Assembly (NCBI RefSeq): GCF_900343025.1
Contig: NZ_OUND01000004.1
Location: forward strand, 62,001-126,000
Source: Arsenophonus endosymbiont of Aleurodicus floccissimus
Lineage (GTDB): Bacteria; Pseudomonadota; Gammaproteobacteria; Enterobacterales; Enterobacteriaceae
Length of the DNA: 64,000 nt
Direction of reading: 5' to 3'
Shown piece after piece: positions 1-9,451 of the stretch (within the stretch, counting starts at the first letter, position 1; every line of letters starts with the position of its first letter). Under the pieces are notes generated by a model. It had not been told where the DNA came from, made no database searches, and was given only the letters and a program-made list of their open reading frames with translations. A program made the translations under genes and the position numbers.

Positions 1-1
1 T

Positions 2-160
2 ATGATCAATGATGCTCGCCAATATATCTGGACTCAACCTCTACAAATGTTGTGGCCGGGTTTTTTAGCCCTATTTCTAACGGTGATGGCTTTTAATCTA
101 CTTGGCGATGCCCTACGCGATCACCTCGATCCTTATCTGCTAGCGGAGCGTAACGGCTAA
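2..160 (+). CDS. nikC: Nickel ABC transporter permease NikC, 3' end
   Basis: The window opens inside this gene; only the last 52 codons are present. The end [14 protein letters not shown] is the conserved C-terminus of NikC, one of the two inner-membrane permeases of the NikABCDE nickel importer. The hydrophobic stretch before it is the last membrane helix. Its TAA overlaps the ATG of nikD by one base, as expected in the nik operon. The visible part is open, but the downstream ATPase genes are broken, so the transporter is probably dead whatever the state of nikC upstream. Confidence 0.85.
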   Translation: MINDARQYIWTQPLQMLWPGFLALFLTVMAFNLLGDALRDHLDPYLLAERNG

Positions 161-927
161 TGTCACAGAAAATTGAGCTACAAAATATAACACTAAAAGC
201 ACAACGATTGCTGGTTCAAGATGTATCACTCACCATTAATAAAGGCAAAGTGTTAGCATTAGTTGATAGCAGCGGCTGTAGCAAGTCATTAACATGCGCC
301 GCCATGCTCGGAATATTACCTGCGGGCATAAATCAGACCGTCGGAAGCTTACTACTAGATAGAGATATTATCTCCGCTCAACAATTACGTGGTAGCCACA
401 TCGCAACCATCATGCAAAATCCACGCAGTGCTTTTAATCTGCTTAATACAATGGCTAGCCATATTCAAGAAACCTGCCGGGCACTTGGCAAACCTGTCGA
501 TATCGAGAGGATTAACATAACATTATAGTCAGTTGGATTAGAAAATGCTAGCCGTATACTTTCGCTTTATCCTTTTGAAATGAGTGACGGGATGTTACAA
601 CGCATGATGATAGCAATAGCGATACTCAGTGATGCACCATTTATCATTACTGATGAACCAACGACTGATCTTGATACGGTTGCCCAAACACATATTCTTG
701 ATCTACTAGAAAACACTATTCAAACTCGGGCGGTTGGTATGTTATTAGTCACCCATGATATGGGAGTAGTGGCGCGTTTGGCTGATGACGTCGCTGTGAT
801 GCACGATGGTAAAATTGTCGAATATAGCAACGTTAACACCATCTTTAACACACCTAAACACCAAATTACGCATAATTTAGTAGCCACGCATCTGGCATCA
901 TTATATGATCTGAAGTTCTCTGTATGA
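160..927 (+). pseudogene. nikD: Nickel ABC transporter ATPase NikD, nonsense-disrupted
   Basis: NikD is one of two ATPases powering nickel uptake. One reading frame covers the whole gene (about 256 codons, normal length) but is cut by an in-frame TAG at 526-528. The protein resumes in the same frame as [19 protein letters not shown]. The Walker A site has decayed too: it reads DSSGCSKS where GGSGSGKS is normal, and the signature reads MSDGM rather than MSGGM. The Q-loop region ([11 protein letters not shown]), Walker B ([12 protein letters not shown]) and H-loop (LVTHDMG) are still readable. The extra substitutions suggest the loss is not recent. Confidence 0.9.
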
Positions 928-1715
928 CATTGCTTGATATTGATAGAGTCACTTTTGGCTATCCCGATCAACCCCCCGCTTTTAAACCAAATAACGCTAA
1001 CACTAAAGGCCGGAGAAAACGTTGCTTTATTGGGTCGCAGTGGTTGTGAAAAAGTACGCTAGCACGTTTATTGTTGGGTCTTATCTCGCCTAGTTGTGGC
1101 CAGATCCTCTGGTGCGGAACTTCTCTAACCAAACTGAAAGGAAAAGCAATTAGACAATTTCGTAAAGATGTTCAGATCGTATTTCAAGATCCGATAACTG
1201 CCGTTAACCCACGTAAAACCATAGAGGAAATTATTCGTGAACCTATTCGTCACCTTTTACCGCTAACTAAAGAGGAACAGCATGCACGCATAACTAAAAT
1301 GCTAAATGCTGTTGAATTAGATAGTTTTCTACTCAATCAACGTCCACCTCAACTAAGCGGTGGTCAGTTACAACGTGTATGCCTGGCACGTGCTATGGCT
1401 GTGGAGCCCAAATTGCTGATCCTTGATGAGGCAGTTTCTAATCTCGATCTGGTACTCCAAGCTGAAATCATCCAATTACTTAAAAACCTTCAACAACAAT
1501 TTCACACTACCTGTTTATTCATTACACATGACTTACGGTTAGTTGAGCGTCTCTGTCAACAGATTATGATAATGGAAAATGGTCAAATTGTTGAAACTTC
1601 GAAAGTAAAAGCACCGTTAACCTTACATTCTAAGACCGGTCAGGCGCTACAGAATGCCGTTTTGCCAGCATTTCCTGTACGTTATGACAATTGCAGCGCA
1701 GAACTATTTTTCTAA
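924..1715 (+). pseudogene. nikE: Nickel ABC transporter ATPase NikE, frameshifted
   Basis: The start codon overlaps the end of nikD (ATGA). The first residues [16 protein letters not shown] fit NikE, but the frame is lost between about 980 and 1060, within and before Walker A (read as GRSGCE, then a stop). From about 1070 the gene is open to the end with QDPITAVNPRKT, signature LSGGQLQRVCLARA, Walker B LLILDEAVSNLDL and H-loop FITHDLR. The C-terminus AVLPAFPVR is typical of NikE. With nikD also broken, nickel import through this system is not expected. Confidence 0.9.
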
Positions 1716-1914
1716 TTTAATCGCATCCTGTCCAGATAAAGTTTTGTAAATCAGCGATGATTTATTAAAAAACATTCTTTTATTTTCCAACTTTTTTATT
1801 TATTCCCCTTACTGATAAACAACAAGCTAATTTATTTAATAATAGACTTTGACAAAAATTAGCATATTTTTAAATAATAATATTTTACATTTAGTTAACC
1901 TTTAAGGGGGAAAT

Positions 1915-2554
1915 ATGGCTTATTATGGATGGGTTCTTATCAAATTTATCATTGTTATTACCTATTTAAACCTTTCAAGAAAAAATCAACTATCGCAAAT
2001 GACGCCGATTGATTTTATAAGCAATTTTGTTCTAGGAGGTATAATTGGTGGAGTAATTTACACAGATTCCATTCCACTATATCAATATATTATTGTTTTG
2101 CTTATCGGTGTCTCATTGGTTTCCTTATTGAATTTTATTAGTAAGCATATCCACTGTATTCGTTCTGTCACCATTGGTGATCCAATTCCAATTATTAAAC
2201 ACGGCAAATTTTTAATGAAAAATATTCTGCAAAACAAAAATAAAATAGATATTTTAAAAATCTCCTCACAGCTGAGATCAAAAGGAATACATTCTTTTCA
2301 AGAAGTTGTTTATGCGTAAGTTGAACCAGATGGACAGATGACCGCTGTTTGCGAGGGAGCAAAAATGCCATCAGTGATCTTAATGAAAGATGCTGAAATA
2401 AGAAAAACGGGCCTTATTGAAATTGAAAAAGATCAAAATACAAGAAAAAAATGTATTTATTGCTGAATTTTGGCAAGGTAATTTACTATTTATATTAAAA
2501 AATGGTGATATTAAAAAACTACCTGCTGACTTGCTTAAAAAAGATTTAAAATAA
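1915..2554 (+). pseudogene. DUF421 (YetF-like) membrane protein, broken
   Basis: A strong ribosome binding site (AGGGGG) precedes the ATG. The first 134 codons give hydrophobic membrane segments and then a cytoplasmic domain beginning VTIGDPIPIIKHGKFLMKN, the arrangement of DUF421/YetF proteins. An in-frame TAA at 2317-2319 interrupts the typical EVVYA-VEPDGQM stretch. The frame then continues about 50 codons and shifts once near 2465 before ending EFWQGNLLFILKNGDIK...DLLKKDLK. The function of the family is poorly known. Assigned from domain layout and motifs only. Confidence 0.65.
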
Positions 2555-3195
2555 TTTATTAACACTATAATAAGCAACCAGATTCAACTTTTAACTTTCT
2601 AATCAATATGTTGCAAAGATCCAATCACTCAGAGGTCGGCAAATATTTTTTAATTAATAGACTGATTAAAATCTTTCTGATTAACAATTTAGCTAGCTAA
2701 AAAATAGTTACAAAACACGTAGCTATTGTTAATACTTTCATTAATTACAATTTGTATTATAATTTAAAACTTAGATTTATCATAATCATGTTAATAAAAA
2801 ACAGTAAACAAAATTAAATGAAAAGTTTTGTTTCATCAAAATCTATAGTTAAAATAACCTAAGTAACAATAAATTTAATTATTTAACCTTGAAACAATAT
2901 ATATTAAAAGAAAAAATTATGTTTTTCTCTATTAATTACAATTGATGAACTTATACAAAAAAACCTGATAAATTTTATTTAGTAAACCAGTAAATAAAAA
3001 ATAGAATATAATTTTTTAAATTATTTTATTATACATATATCACTCTCTCTGTTAAATATATCTAGCAAATAGATTTCACATCATTATTTATATTAAATAT
3101 TTGCACATATAAAAATTAAACAGCAATAGATATATTTATATTAATAAGAGGATTTATTAAATAAATCTTTATTATAAAAAAGGAGATGTTTGATT
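2555..3195. other. AT-rich region without a recognisable gene
   Basis: About 640 bases, very AT-rich, with frequent stops in all six frames. I see no gene, tRNA or repeat array. The last 20 bases carry the AAAGGAG ribosome binding site of the next (broken) gene. Confidence 0.6.
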
Positions 3196-3909
3196 ATGTT
3201 TAATTTAGTTATTCCTATTATGAGTGTAACACCAAACAAATATGCACCAATTGGCGATCCGACCATTGGCTACCCGCAATTATGCATACGCACAAATCGC
3301 ACAGCAGAACGAATAAATTTAAATGAAGTCATAAAAATATTAGACGCAGCGACAAATACCCTATTGATGAAAAAGAAAAACGCGCTAAAGTGGTAATGGA
3401 AGCATTAGCGACAATATTTAGTAGTGGAGATTTAGGCCACGCGTGGATAATTATTTTCAATAGTGATAAAAAAGGAGATTATACTAGCTACGCGTATCAT
3501 GGAAATCTCGGATTTGTTAAAAACGCAGACTAAGAAGAAATTAATGATAGCCCTGAACGTAAATTTTATATTCAGCGTTGCATACGCTTAACAAATCCAG
3601 ACCATTGTCCTGATAAATTAGAGCAAACTATTATTCCCAGTTTAAATAGAAAAAGTTATCTAATGGCCAAGTTAATGGGGATGGAGGTAAAAAATCCTGC
3701 TAATGGCGCCTATACCCCAATTAACAACTGTACCTGGGTTGCCGGATATTTATGGAATAGTATTACTAACGAACAGCTAATCTATGAACAAGATTTTAAT
3801 GGTGCAGCATATGCTGAAAATGGGGATTGATTATCTTGCGCTAGTCTCAAAAATTGCTGATCCTGGCATGCTAGCCGAAAGTCTCAGTAAAATAAAACAA
3901 ATAGATTAA
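3196..3909 (+). pseudogene. Unknown protein with H...C papain-like pattern, decayed
   Basis: An AAGGAG site lies 10 bases before the ATG. About 60 codons (MFNLVIPIMSVTPNKYAPIG...) lead into a frameshift near 3360. The next frame is coherent for about 155 codons apart from one TAA at 3529, and a last shift near 3820 leads to the end ALVSKIADPGMLAESLSK. Two conserved-looking patches stand out: SSGDLGHAWIIIF, with a histidine before a beta strand, and PINNCTWVAGYLWNS, with a cysteine in an NCTW context. A His patch before a Cys-W patch recalls permuted NlpC/P60-like cysteine hydrolases, but the order is suggestive only and no family is assigned. Confidence 0.45.
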
Positions 3910-3955
3910 AAAAACAAACAGCGAAAATGTGATTAAGCATATGGTTTGTTCTTAT

Positions 3956-3974
3956 TGCCACCTTTAAGGTGGCA
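3956..3974 (+). terminator. Hairpin downstream of the 3196-3909 remnant
   Basis: Perfect 7-bp stem TGCCACC / GGTGGCA with a TTTAA loop, 47 bases after the end of the preceding remnant. The following U-run is weak (TTTAG), so termination is plausible but not certain. Confidence 0.45.
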
Positions 3975-4709
3975 TTTAGCTCTATCAAATTAATGTTTTG
4001 TCGAAAGAAATGACCGATAGTGAAAAATTTATTTAGCAACTAAGTGTCAACAACATCCATCTTATTAATATCGTTTAAATACTGCTCGTTTAAATACTGA
4101 CACTCTTGCCTTGAAGCTATTATTGATAATATTTATCAATAAATTAATACTATTTGATTGGCAATGTCTTTTGTTAATTAACTAAATTCGTTGACACAGT
4201 TCACTCGATATCAATCTATAAGCTAATTATTTTTTCACTTTAGCACTGAAATATTATGCCCATAAGCCGATAATAACACTGCAATTAATTTAGGCATCAC
4301 TTTTTCTTAAAACTAAAAGCCAGCATTTAGGCTGGCTAAAACAACAGGGAAAACAACAAATTCGACAATAATTTATGTAATTATAATACAACGCAAAATT
4401 ATTAAAAATAATGAATATAAGCTTTAATGTTCAAATAACAACCATTCCATTAATTACTTTAATGTTAATAAAAATGTAATATGTGGTAATCTAAAAGTGA
4501 ATAATAAATAATTTTATTTTAAATAATAAAAAACAACCAATTACATAACAATGCTCTAGTTGAGCCAAGGAATTAATCAAAATATACAGGTAAACTATCT
4601 GATATAATCGATATTAAATATCACATTTAACTAAATATTAGGAATAAAAACATGGAGAACACCAAACAGTAACCATTATGTCAGCGCTATTTTGATTGGA
4701 CTTAACACA
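3975..4709. other. AT-rich region, no confident gene
   Basis: About 735 bases with no gene I can support. It contains an 11-bp direct repeat (TATTTAAACGA, two copies around 4070-4095) and a hairpin at 4318-4337. A minus-strand frame from 4297 has two stretches of about 30 open codons separated by stops, which could be an old remnant but could also be chance. Confidence 0.4.
4318..4337 (-). terminator. Possible minus-strand terminator hairpin
   Basis: 7-bp perfect stem AGCCAGC / GCTGGCT with a 6-base loop. Read on the minus strand it is followed by TTTAGTTTT, so it would work better in that direction. No gene ending here is recognised. Confidence 0.35.
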
Positions 4710-4811
4710 ATGAAAAATACTATCCGTCAGAAACTAAAAAGTGCTGTCAAAATCAAGGGGCATTTTAAATATATCGTTAAAGAACTAAACAAATACTGCA
4801 TTATGGGTTAA
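4710..4811 (+). CDS. Small basic ORF of 33 residues before a terminator
   Basis: ATG to TAA encodes a lysine-rich peptide beginning MKNTIRQKLKSAVKIKG. The stop codon touches a good terminator hairpin, which suggests a short transcript ends here. A second start 58 bases upstream (4652) in another frame gives cysteine-rich text broken by stops, so this may be the tail of a decayed gene. No family recognised; it could be noise in a short transcript. Confidence 0.25.
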   Translation: MKNTIRQKLKSAVKIKGHFKYIVKELNKYCIMG

Positions 4812-4832
4812 AGCACCCAAGTGGTGCTTTTA
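4809..4832 (+). terminator. Rho-independent terminator
   Basis: Stem AAAGCACC / GGTGCTTT with a short CAAGT loop, followed by TTATATCTATTTAT. Eight-base-pair stem with a U-rich tail, immediately after the small ORF. Confidence 0.6.
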
Positions 4833-4914
4833 TATCTATTTATAAGCAAAAGCAAATCTTGTTATTTTTACAAATAAGGTTGTTTTCAGTATGATAACTT
4901 AAGTAATAATGGAT

Positions 4915-5070
4915 TATAACTATAGAGATATTTTTAGCTAAAATATGCTCTAATCTATAACTAAGAGAGTAATAGTTATATCTAAAAGGAATTTTTTGTA
5001 TAAAAAGCGCTCTAAAATATAACTATAGTAATAATGAGCAAATAACGTTCAAAATGTAATAAATAGTTAT
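4915..5070. repeat. Scattered TATAACTA motifs, direct and inverted
   Basis: TATAACTA occurs at 4915-4922, 4956-4963 and 5018-5025, with inverted copies TAGTTATA at 4973-4980 and TAGTTAT at 5064-5070. Two direct copies are preceded by GCTCTAA. The cluster lies directly upstream of a toxin-antitoxin remnant, so autoregulatory operators are one explanation; low-complexity AT sequence is the other. Confidence 0.35.
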
Positions 5071-5185
5071 TTAAAAATCTACTTGTTAACGATAGAATCA
5101 GGCTAAAGGTTAACAAGCAAAACTTGAATAGAGTGAAGCGTGAGATAACAAATCGAGGTAGACTATATCACAAGAATAGGAAAAA

Positions 5186-5287
5186 GATAAAAAAGTTCGT
5201 AAAACTATTAGGCGTTCTGCTGAATATAAAAAGGCTATGTCTGATGCCTTTTAAATAGCAGCAAAGGAAATGGAAAAAGTGAGATAA
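5186..5287 (+). pseudogene. Antitoxin remnant (C-terminal part) upstream of YafO-like toxin
   Basis: In one frame, DKKVRKTIRRSAEYKKAMSD, a stop, then IAAKEMEKVR and TAA, ending six bases before the toxin start. The basic helical C-terminus and the tight spacing fit the antitoxin of a type II pair. The N-terminal DNA-binding part is not readable. Assignment rests on position and on the recognised toxin. Confidence 0.4.
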
Positions 5288-5293
5288 GGATTG

Positions 5294-5781
5294 ATGGCAA
5301 TAAAAATAACTCGTAGCTTTCATGTACAGAAAATTCTATCAAACCTCGTTGTTAATTTAGGAATTATAGCAGAATCGTTTATTACCGAATTCAAAGAATA
5401 TAAACAAAAATATATGGCATTCGGTGATATTCCTATACCTCCATACCATATCTAGCTAGAACACCCATCTTATGTTTGTTGAAACTATTGACAGAGATAA
5501 ACCAATGGAAAGACCAAGCTTTGCCAGACATGAATAGCTACCATCATACTCATTTGTGGCAGGAGAACTGTATCTGGGAAGATGACGATGGCAAACTAGT
5601 TCCATGGAATAGCACAAGTGACTCGTTCATTGTTTATTCCTACTTTATTGATAAAATTGGGGCTCATCACTTTTATATTATTGATTTAGTGTATAACAAA
5701 GCGCATACCCTAATAGAAAATAACAGCCAAATCCTAAAATGGGTCGCTATCGCTAAAAAATTTTGGCTACAAAATATCTGA
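5294..5781 (+). pseudogene. YafO-family mRNA interferase toxin, decayed
   Basis: YafO toxins are ribosome-dependent mRNA interferases. The N-terminus MAIKITRSFHVQKIL...FITEFKEYKQKYMAFG matches the family start, and the C-terminus TSDSFIVYSYF...FYIIDLVYNKAHTLIENN...VAIAKKF matches its end. In between are stops near 5454 and 5472 and a frame change, with an enlarged middle (HHTHLWQENCIWEDDDG) that I cannot align. The broken state means no active toxin. Family call is from memory of the conserved pattern. Confidence 0.55.
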
Positions 5782-5951
5782 TATAGTGTATAAGAACACC
5801 AAAATTCTATGCTTACCTTAATCTACTGTGCGATAAAATAGCCTGGATTTTGTTATACTAATTGAAATAAAATAACACCTATCCGTTATTGACTATTATA
5901 TCAATACTCAAAGCGGGCTATACGGTTACCTATTTTAATAAGAATAAATTC

Positions 5952-7184
5952 ATGCGCACATCCTCTTTGTCAAAGTCAGAACGTATATTCTTTCCGTTAA
6001 GTTTAACGTTATTTGAATTTAGCGTGTACATCGCTAACGATATGATCCAACCCACCATGTTAGAAGTGATAGCAAATTTCAATGCTGGCGTAAAATGGAT
6101 CCCCACCTCCATGACAGCATTTCTGGCCGGGGGCGTCTTCTTACAATGGTTTGTTTGGCCCATTATCAGACAGACGTGGTCGACGTCCAATTATGCTTAT
6201 TGGCGTCTTGTTCTTTATTATTAGCTGTTTAGCCATTTTGCTCGTTTCGAATATTGAGCAATTCATTGCCATGCGATTCTTACAAGGCATTGGGCTGTGC
6301 TTTATCGGTTCAGTCGGCTATGCAACTATTCAAGAGGCTTCCAACGAAACCGTCTGCGTCAAAATTATTGCACTAATGGCCAATGTGGCTTTAATAGCAT
6401 CATTACTGGGGCCATTGGCCGGCGCTACCTTAATCAATATCCTTCCCTGGCAAGGCATATTTATTATTTTTGCTATTTTAGCTTTGATCGCATTCGTCGG
6501 CTTATTCTTCTTCATGCCAGAAACCGTAACGCAAAAAGGGGAAACATTATCTTTTCCCCATTTATGGCGTGATTATAAACAAGTACTGAAGAATTAGCAT
6601 TTTATCAGCGGCGCACTTGCAATAGGATTTGCCGCCGTACCGCTACTAGCTTGGATAGCACTCTCCCCTGTTATTATCATAAGTGAACAACAACTCTCAA
6701 TGCTGATCTCTGGCTTATTACAAATACCAGTTTTCGGTGGATTAATTATTGATAACCTAACATTAAGCCGTCTAATTGGAAAAAAACTTTAGTTCAGTTA
6801 ATTAAATTTGGAGGTAAGCTGATAATCATTGGTCTGATAATAGCTACCAGTTCAATATTTTCCTCATCAGGCGCTTACCTATGAATAACTGCGGGTCTAG
6901 CTGTATACGCATTCGGGCTTGGTATGACGAACGCCGATTTAATCCGATTAATCTTATTTTCCAGTGATGTAAGCAGAGGCACTGTTTCTGCCGCTATGGG
7001 CATCATTAACATAGTAATATTTATTTTAGGCATAGAGCTTACCAAAATAGTTTATCTATGGAGAGATGAAGGTGCTTTTAATCTGCTAAATTTATTTTAC
7101 GGCTTATGCTGGCTGCTTTTAGCGACTTTTTTTACTTACAAATTCCCCCGAAAAGAAGAAGCATCCATGATTAAACAACTTTGA
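5952..7184 (+). pseudogene. MdtM/MdfA-like multidrug MFS exporter, broken
   Basis: A 12-helix major facilitator of the Cmr/MdfA/MdtM group, which exports drugs and cations by proton antiport. The N-terminus FFPLSLTLFEFSVYIANDMIQP and motif [13 protein letters not shown] are typical. The frame shifts near 6160, a TAG stops it at 6595-6597, and further damage lies at 6790-6890. The last fragment, FGLGMTNADLIRLILFSSDVSRGTVSAAMGIIN, is still clear. Total length equals a normal family member (about 410 codons), so the loss is by point changes, not deletion. Confidence 0.8.
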
Positions 7185-7208
7185 CAATTTCTTTCTTATC
7201 ATCCGAAC

Positions 7209-7231
7209 AGCCACGGCTCCCAGCTGTGGCT
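7209..7231 (+). terminator. Hairpin after the MFS remnant
   Basis: AGCCACGGCT pairs with AGCTGTGGCT over ten positions with one G-U pair, 25 bases after the MFS stop. No strong T run follows. Confidence 0.45.
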
Positions 7232-7536
7232 AATGTAACTTTTACATCCAACCATTCCCGCCAGCACTTTTATCTTAGCGCCACCTCTTTTACGATAGGC
7301 AGAGTGGATGCCGAATAATATGAGATTTACCCTTTATTTTATATTTAGTATTAAGAAAAATTTTATTGGTTAACTACCAAATAGTTTTTCACACTGGTAG
7401 TGTGAAAAGTTATATAAAAAATATAATACCCACATCTAGATAGAATTTTATTGCCTTTATACTAATGCTATTGAGTTACTATATAAGTTGCGTATTATTT
7501 ATTTAATAATTTTTATTTGCCTATAGAGCGTAAGTT
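7232..7536. other. Intergenic region, nothing recognised
   Basis: AT-rich sequence with no open frame of note and no repeat or RNA gene that I can identify. Confidence 0.5.
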
Positions 7537-7823
7537 ATGCAATCATTAAACAAAATTCTTATTGTTACGTTTTTTTATCCTTTAGTTATTTATCATTATC
7601 TGAAAATGGTAATATAACTAGAGATATAAATAAAAAATCAAGCACCAAATATTTTATACATTTTGACGACCCTGATAACTGTATTGCTACAAACACAATC
7701 AACGACAATTTACCTAATACGCAGTGATTTTAAATTTTAACAGTAAAAAAAAAGTATTCCGTGATTAAGTTTAAATATGTTTTATTTAATGATGATAGGA
7801 TGAGTTATCAAATTATTATTTAA
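7537..7823 (+). pseudogene. Small secreted protein remnant, unknown
   Basis: MQSLNKILIVTFFYPLVIY has a basic start and hydrophobic core like a signal peptide. A frameshift near 7600 leads into SENGNITRDINKKSSTKYFIHFDDPDNC, then stops near 7725, then the same frame gives KKKYSVIKFKYVLFNDDRM and ends. About 95 codons in all. It looks like a decayed exported protein; no family recognised. Confidence 0.35.
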
Positions 7824-8114
7824 AATATTCACTGTTTCTTCCTTTGGGAGAACTTAACTTTCTTTATCAAATAATAACAAGTCAGACTAAACAAACCTAA
7901 AAATATAAAGCGACAGGCAATTTATGTTATACCAAAAAGAATATCCGGTTTGTGTTATACACATATACCATGCAAAATGGATTTAGCGCTCGGATTCTGC
8001 CGCAAGACCTCAGTAACAAAAATAGACCTCTTCTAATTTTCTGTAGTATTAGGCAATTATTTTTTATCTATAAACCTCTGCGCCGTTCTATTGCTTAAAT
8101 AGTTAATAAAAAAT
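7824..8114. other. Intergenic region, nothing recognised
   Basis: AT-rich, no coding frame or RNA gene that I can support. The right end abuts a terminator hairpin for the minus strand. Confidence 0.5.
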
Positions 8115-8144
8115 TGCCGCTATAATCAATTAGATTTAGCGGCA
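8115..8144 (-). terminator. Rho-independent terminator, minus strand
   Basis: Perfect 8-bp stem TGCCGCTA / TAGCGGCA. On the minus strand it is followed by ATTTTTTATT, a good U-run. It lies 66 bases past the end of the minus-strand remnant at 8210-8647 and so marks the end of that transcript. Confidence 0.6.
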
Positions 8145-8209
8145 TGATTAAGTCATATTGTTTTTAGCCAGAAATAGCGTTGGAATCTATAAGTTAGTTA
8201 TTTTTATAT

Positions 8210-8647
8210 CTAAAAATTGATATAAAAAAAACCTCCATTACTTGAATATGAAAATTTTATTAAAGTATTCCAGCTATCGTCTTTTAACTCAAAAATTTTT
8301 ATTTTTTCACAAAAATTATTATAGTGGCCGTATTCTAGAAAGTGATTTTTATGTCCATCAGAAGCTAAATATTTTAATGTCAAAAAATATTTTGTTGCTT
8401 CTTCAGAATTTAATTATGCTAAAGAGTTATTTAATTTTGCTACACAAGAATAAGCTTTTTCTTTTCCCGTAGAAAAAAATAAATATTTTATTTTTTCCCA
8501 TAATGTTAATTGAATAGATGAATTATTTTTTTGTATTTCTTTAACATCTCAAATAGTTATCTTTTCTCTTATAAAAAACCATTTCCAATAGATAAACTCA
8601 TGATTAAATTTCTACTATTTCTCTGATGTTAAAATCACATTCTTCAT
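8210..8647 (-). pseudogene. Unknown protein remnant B of a two-gene minus-strand unit
   Basis: Read on the minus strand, 146 codons stay in a single frame from ATG to TAG with four in-frame stops (two adjacent near codon 11, one near codon 33, one near codon 78). The text is protein-like: EIQKNNSSIQLTLWEKIKYLF, EKAYSCVAKLNNSLA, EATKYFLTLKYLASDG and KIFELKDDSWNTLIKFSYSS. No signal peptide or membrane span. I do not recognise the family. The terminator downstream and remnant A upstream argue for a former operon. Confidence 0.45.
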
Positions 8648-8683
8648 AATTTAAAATAAATTAATTTTGATTAAAAATTTGAT

Positions 8684-8712
8684 ACATAGATACAGTATTA
8701 CTGTATCTATGT
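8684..8712. repeat. Perfect 29-bp palindrome
   Basis: Arms ACATAGATACAGTA and its exact complement flank a single central T. It overlaps the stop codon of remnant A and lies 37 bases before the start of remnant B, so it sits in the intergenic gap of the former operon. It could be an attenuator hairpin or an operator. A perfect 14-bp arm in decaying sequence is unexpected. Confidence 0.7.
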
Positions 8713-8969
8713 TCTGTTTACTGAACAACTAAAATTGGTTTTTATTATACTATAACATTCTCTCCAAGATAAATAACAAGGATTTGCGGCGTTTTCTGGT
8801 AAAAGCAGAAACAAGAAGTTATCAAAGAATTTAAATAGCTCTGCTTTATATAGATTGTCTTCATTCTTTAGGAAAATACAAAAGTATAGAAGAGGACTAA
8901 TTTAATATCTTTCCGTTTTTTATTGTAAAAATATAAACCAATCAGTATATTTCCGCTTTGTAAAAGCAT
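8707..8969 (-). pseudogene. Unknown protein remnant A of a two-gene minus-strand unit
   Basis: On the minus strand MLLQSGNILIGLYFYNKKRK leads to KLVLFYTFVFS and a stop; shifting frame once near 8880 gives LKNEDNLYKAELFKFFDN, then LLPENAANPCYLSWRECYS and SCSVNRT and a stop inside the palindrome. The reading may extend upstream of 8969 (EILDFSCILFFVINKY) but is soon blocked by a stop. No family recognised. Confidence 0.4.
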
Positions 8970-9451
8970 ATATTTATTAATCACAAAAAATAATATACAA
9001 CTAAAATCCAAAATTTCAACTTAACTATAAGTAACTGTTAAATATATTCTAGACACCGTTTTCATGATATTATTATATTAAAATATTTATCTTAATTTTT
9101 ATAAATTAATTTAAAACTTGCTTTAACAGCATATAAACCTATTTAAGTATAGAGAAAATAAAATACTCAAAACAAATCTTTTGTTGATAATAAAAAATTA
9201 TCAATACCTAAGTAATAACTAATAAAATATTTTAATACTTTAACTATCGATATCGCTTAAATATTTGGCATCACATACTGCAATTAGCAGCCACTATTAA
9301 ATTTAATTGTGTGATTATAAAAATTTACATAGAAATCATGTTTATATATTAATTGCAATAATGTTAGTTAATAAAATAAACTTATTTCATAAAAAACATT
9401 TGTTATGATTAATCCTCATTAAAATAACATAATTATATAAATAGTGAATAT
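8970..9451. other. AT-rich region, nothing recognised
   Basis: About 480 very AT-rich bases with stops in all frames. It holds the presumed upstream regions of the minus-strand remnants and of the kinase-like remnant at 9452; no promoter can be picked with confidence. Confidence 0.5.

Noticed and set aside
3907-4297. Minus-strand gene starting at 4297
   Set aside because: There are stretches of about 30 open codons, but at least seven stops, no ribosome site, and the frame overlaps a terminator; chance cannot be excluded.
8242-8472. 76-codon plus-strand open frame
   Set aside because: It is the shadow of the coherent minus-strand remnant at 8210-8647; its composition is low-complexity Leu/Lys/Phe text.
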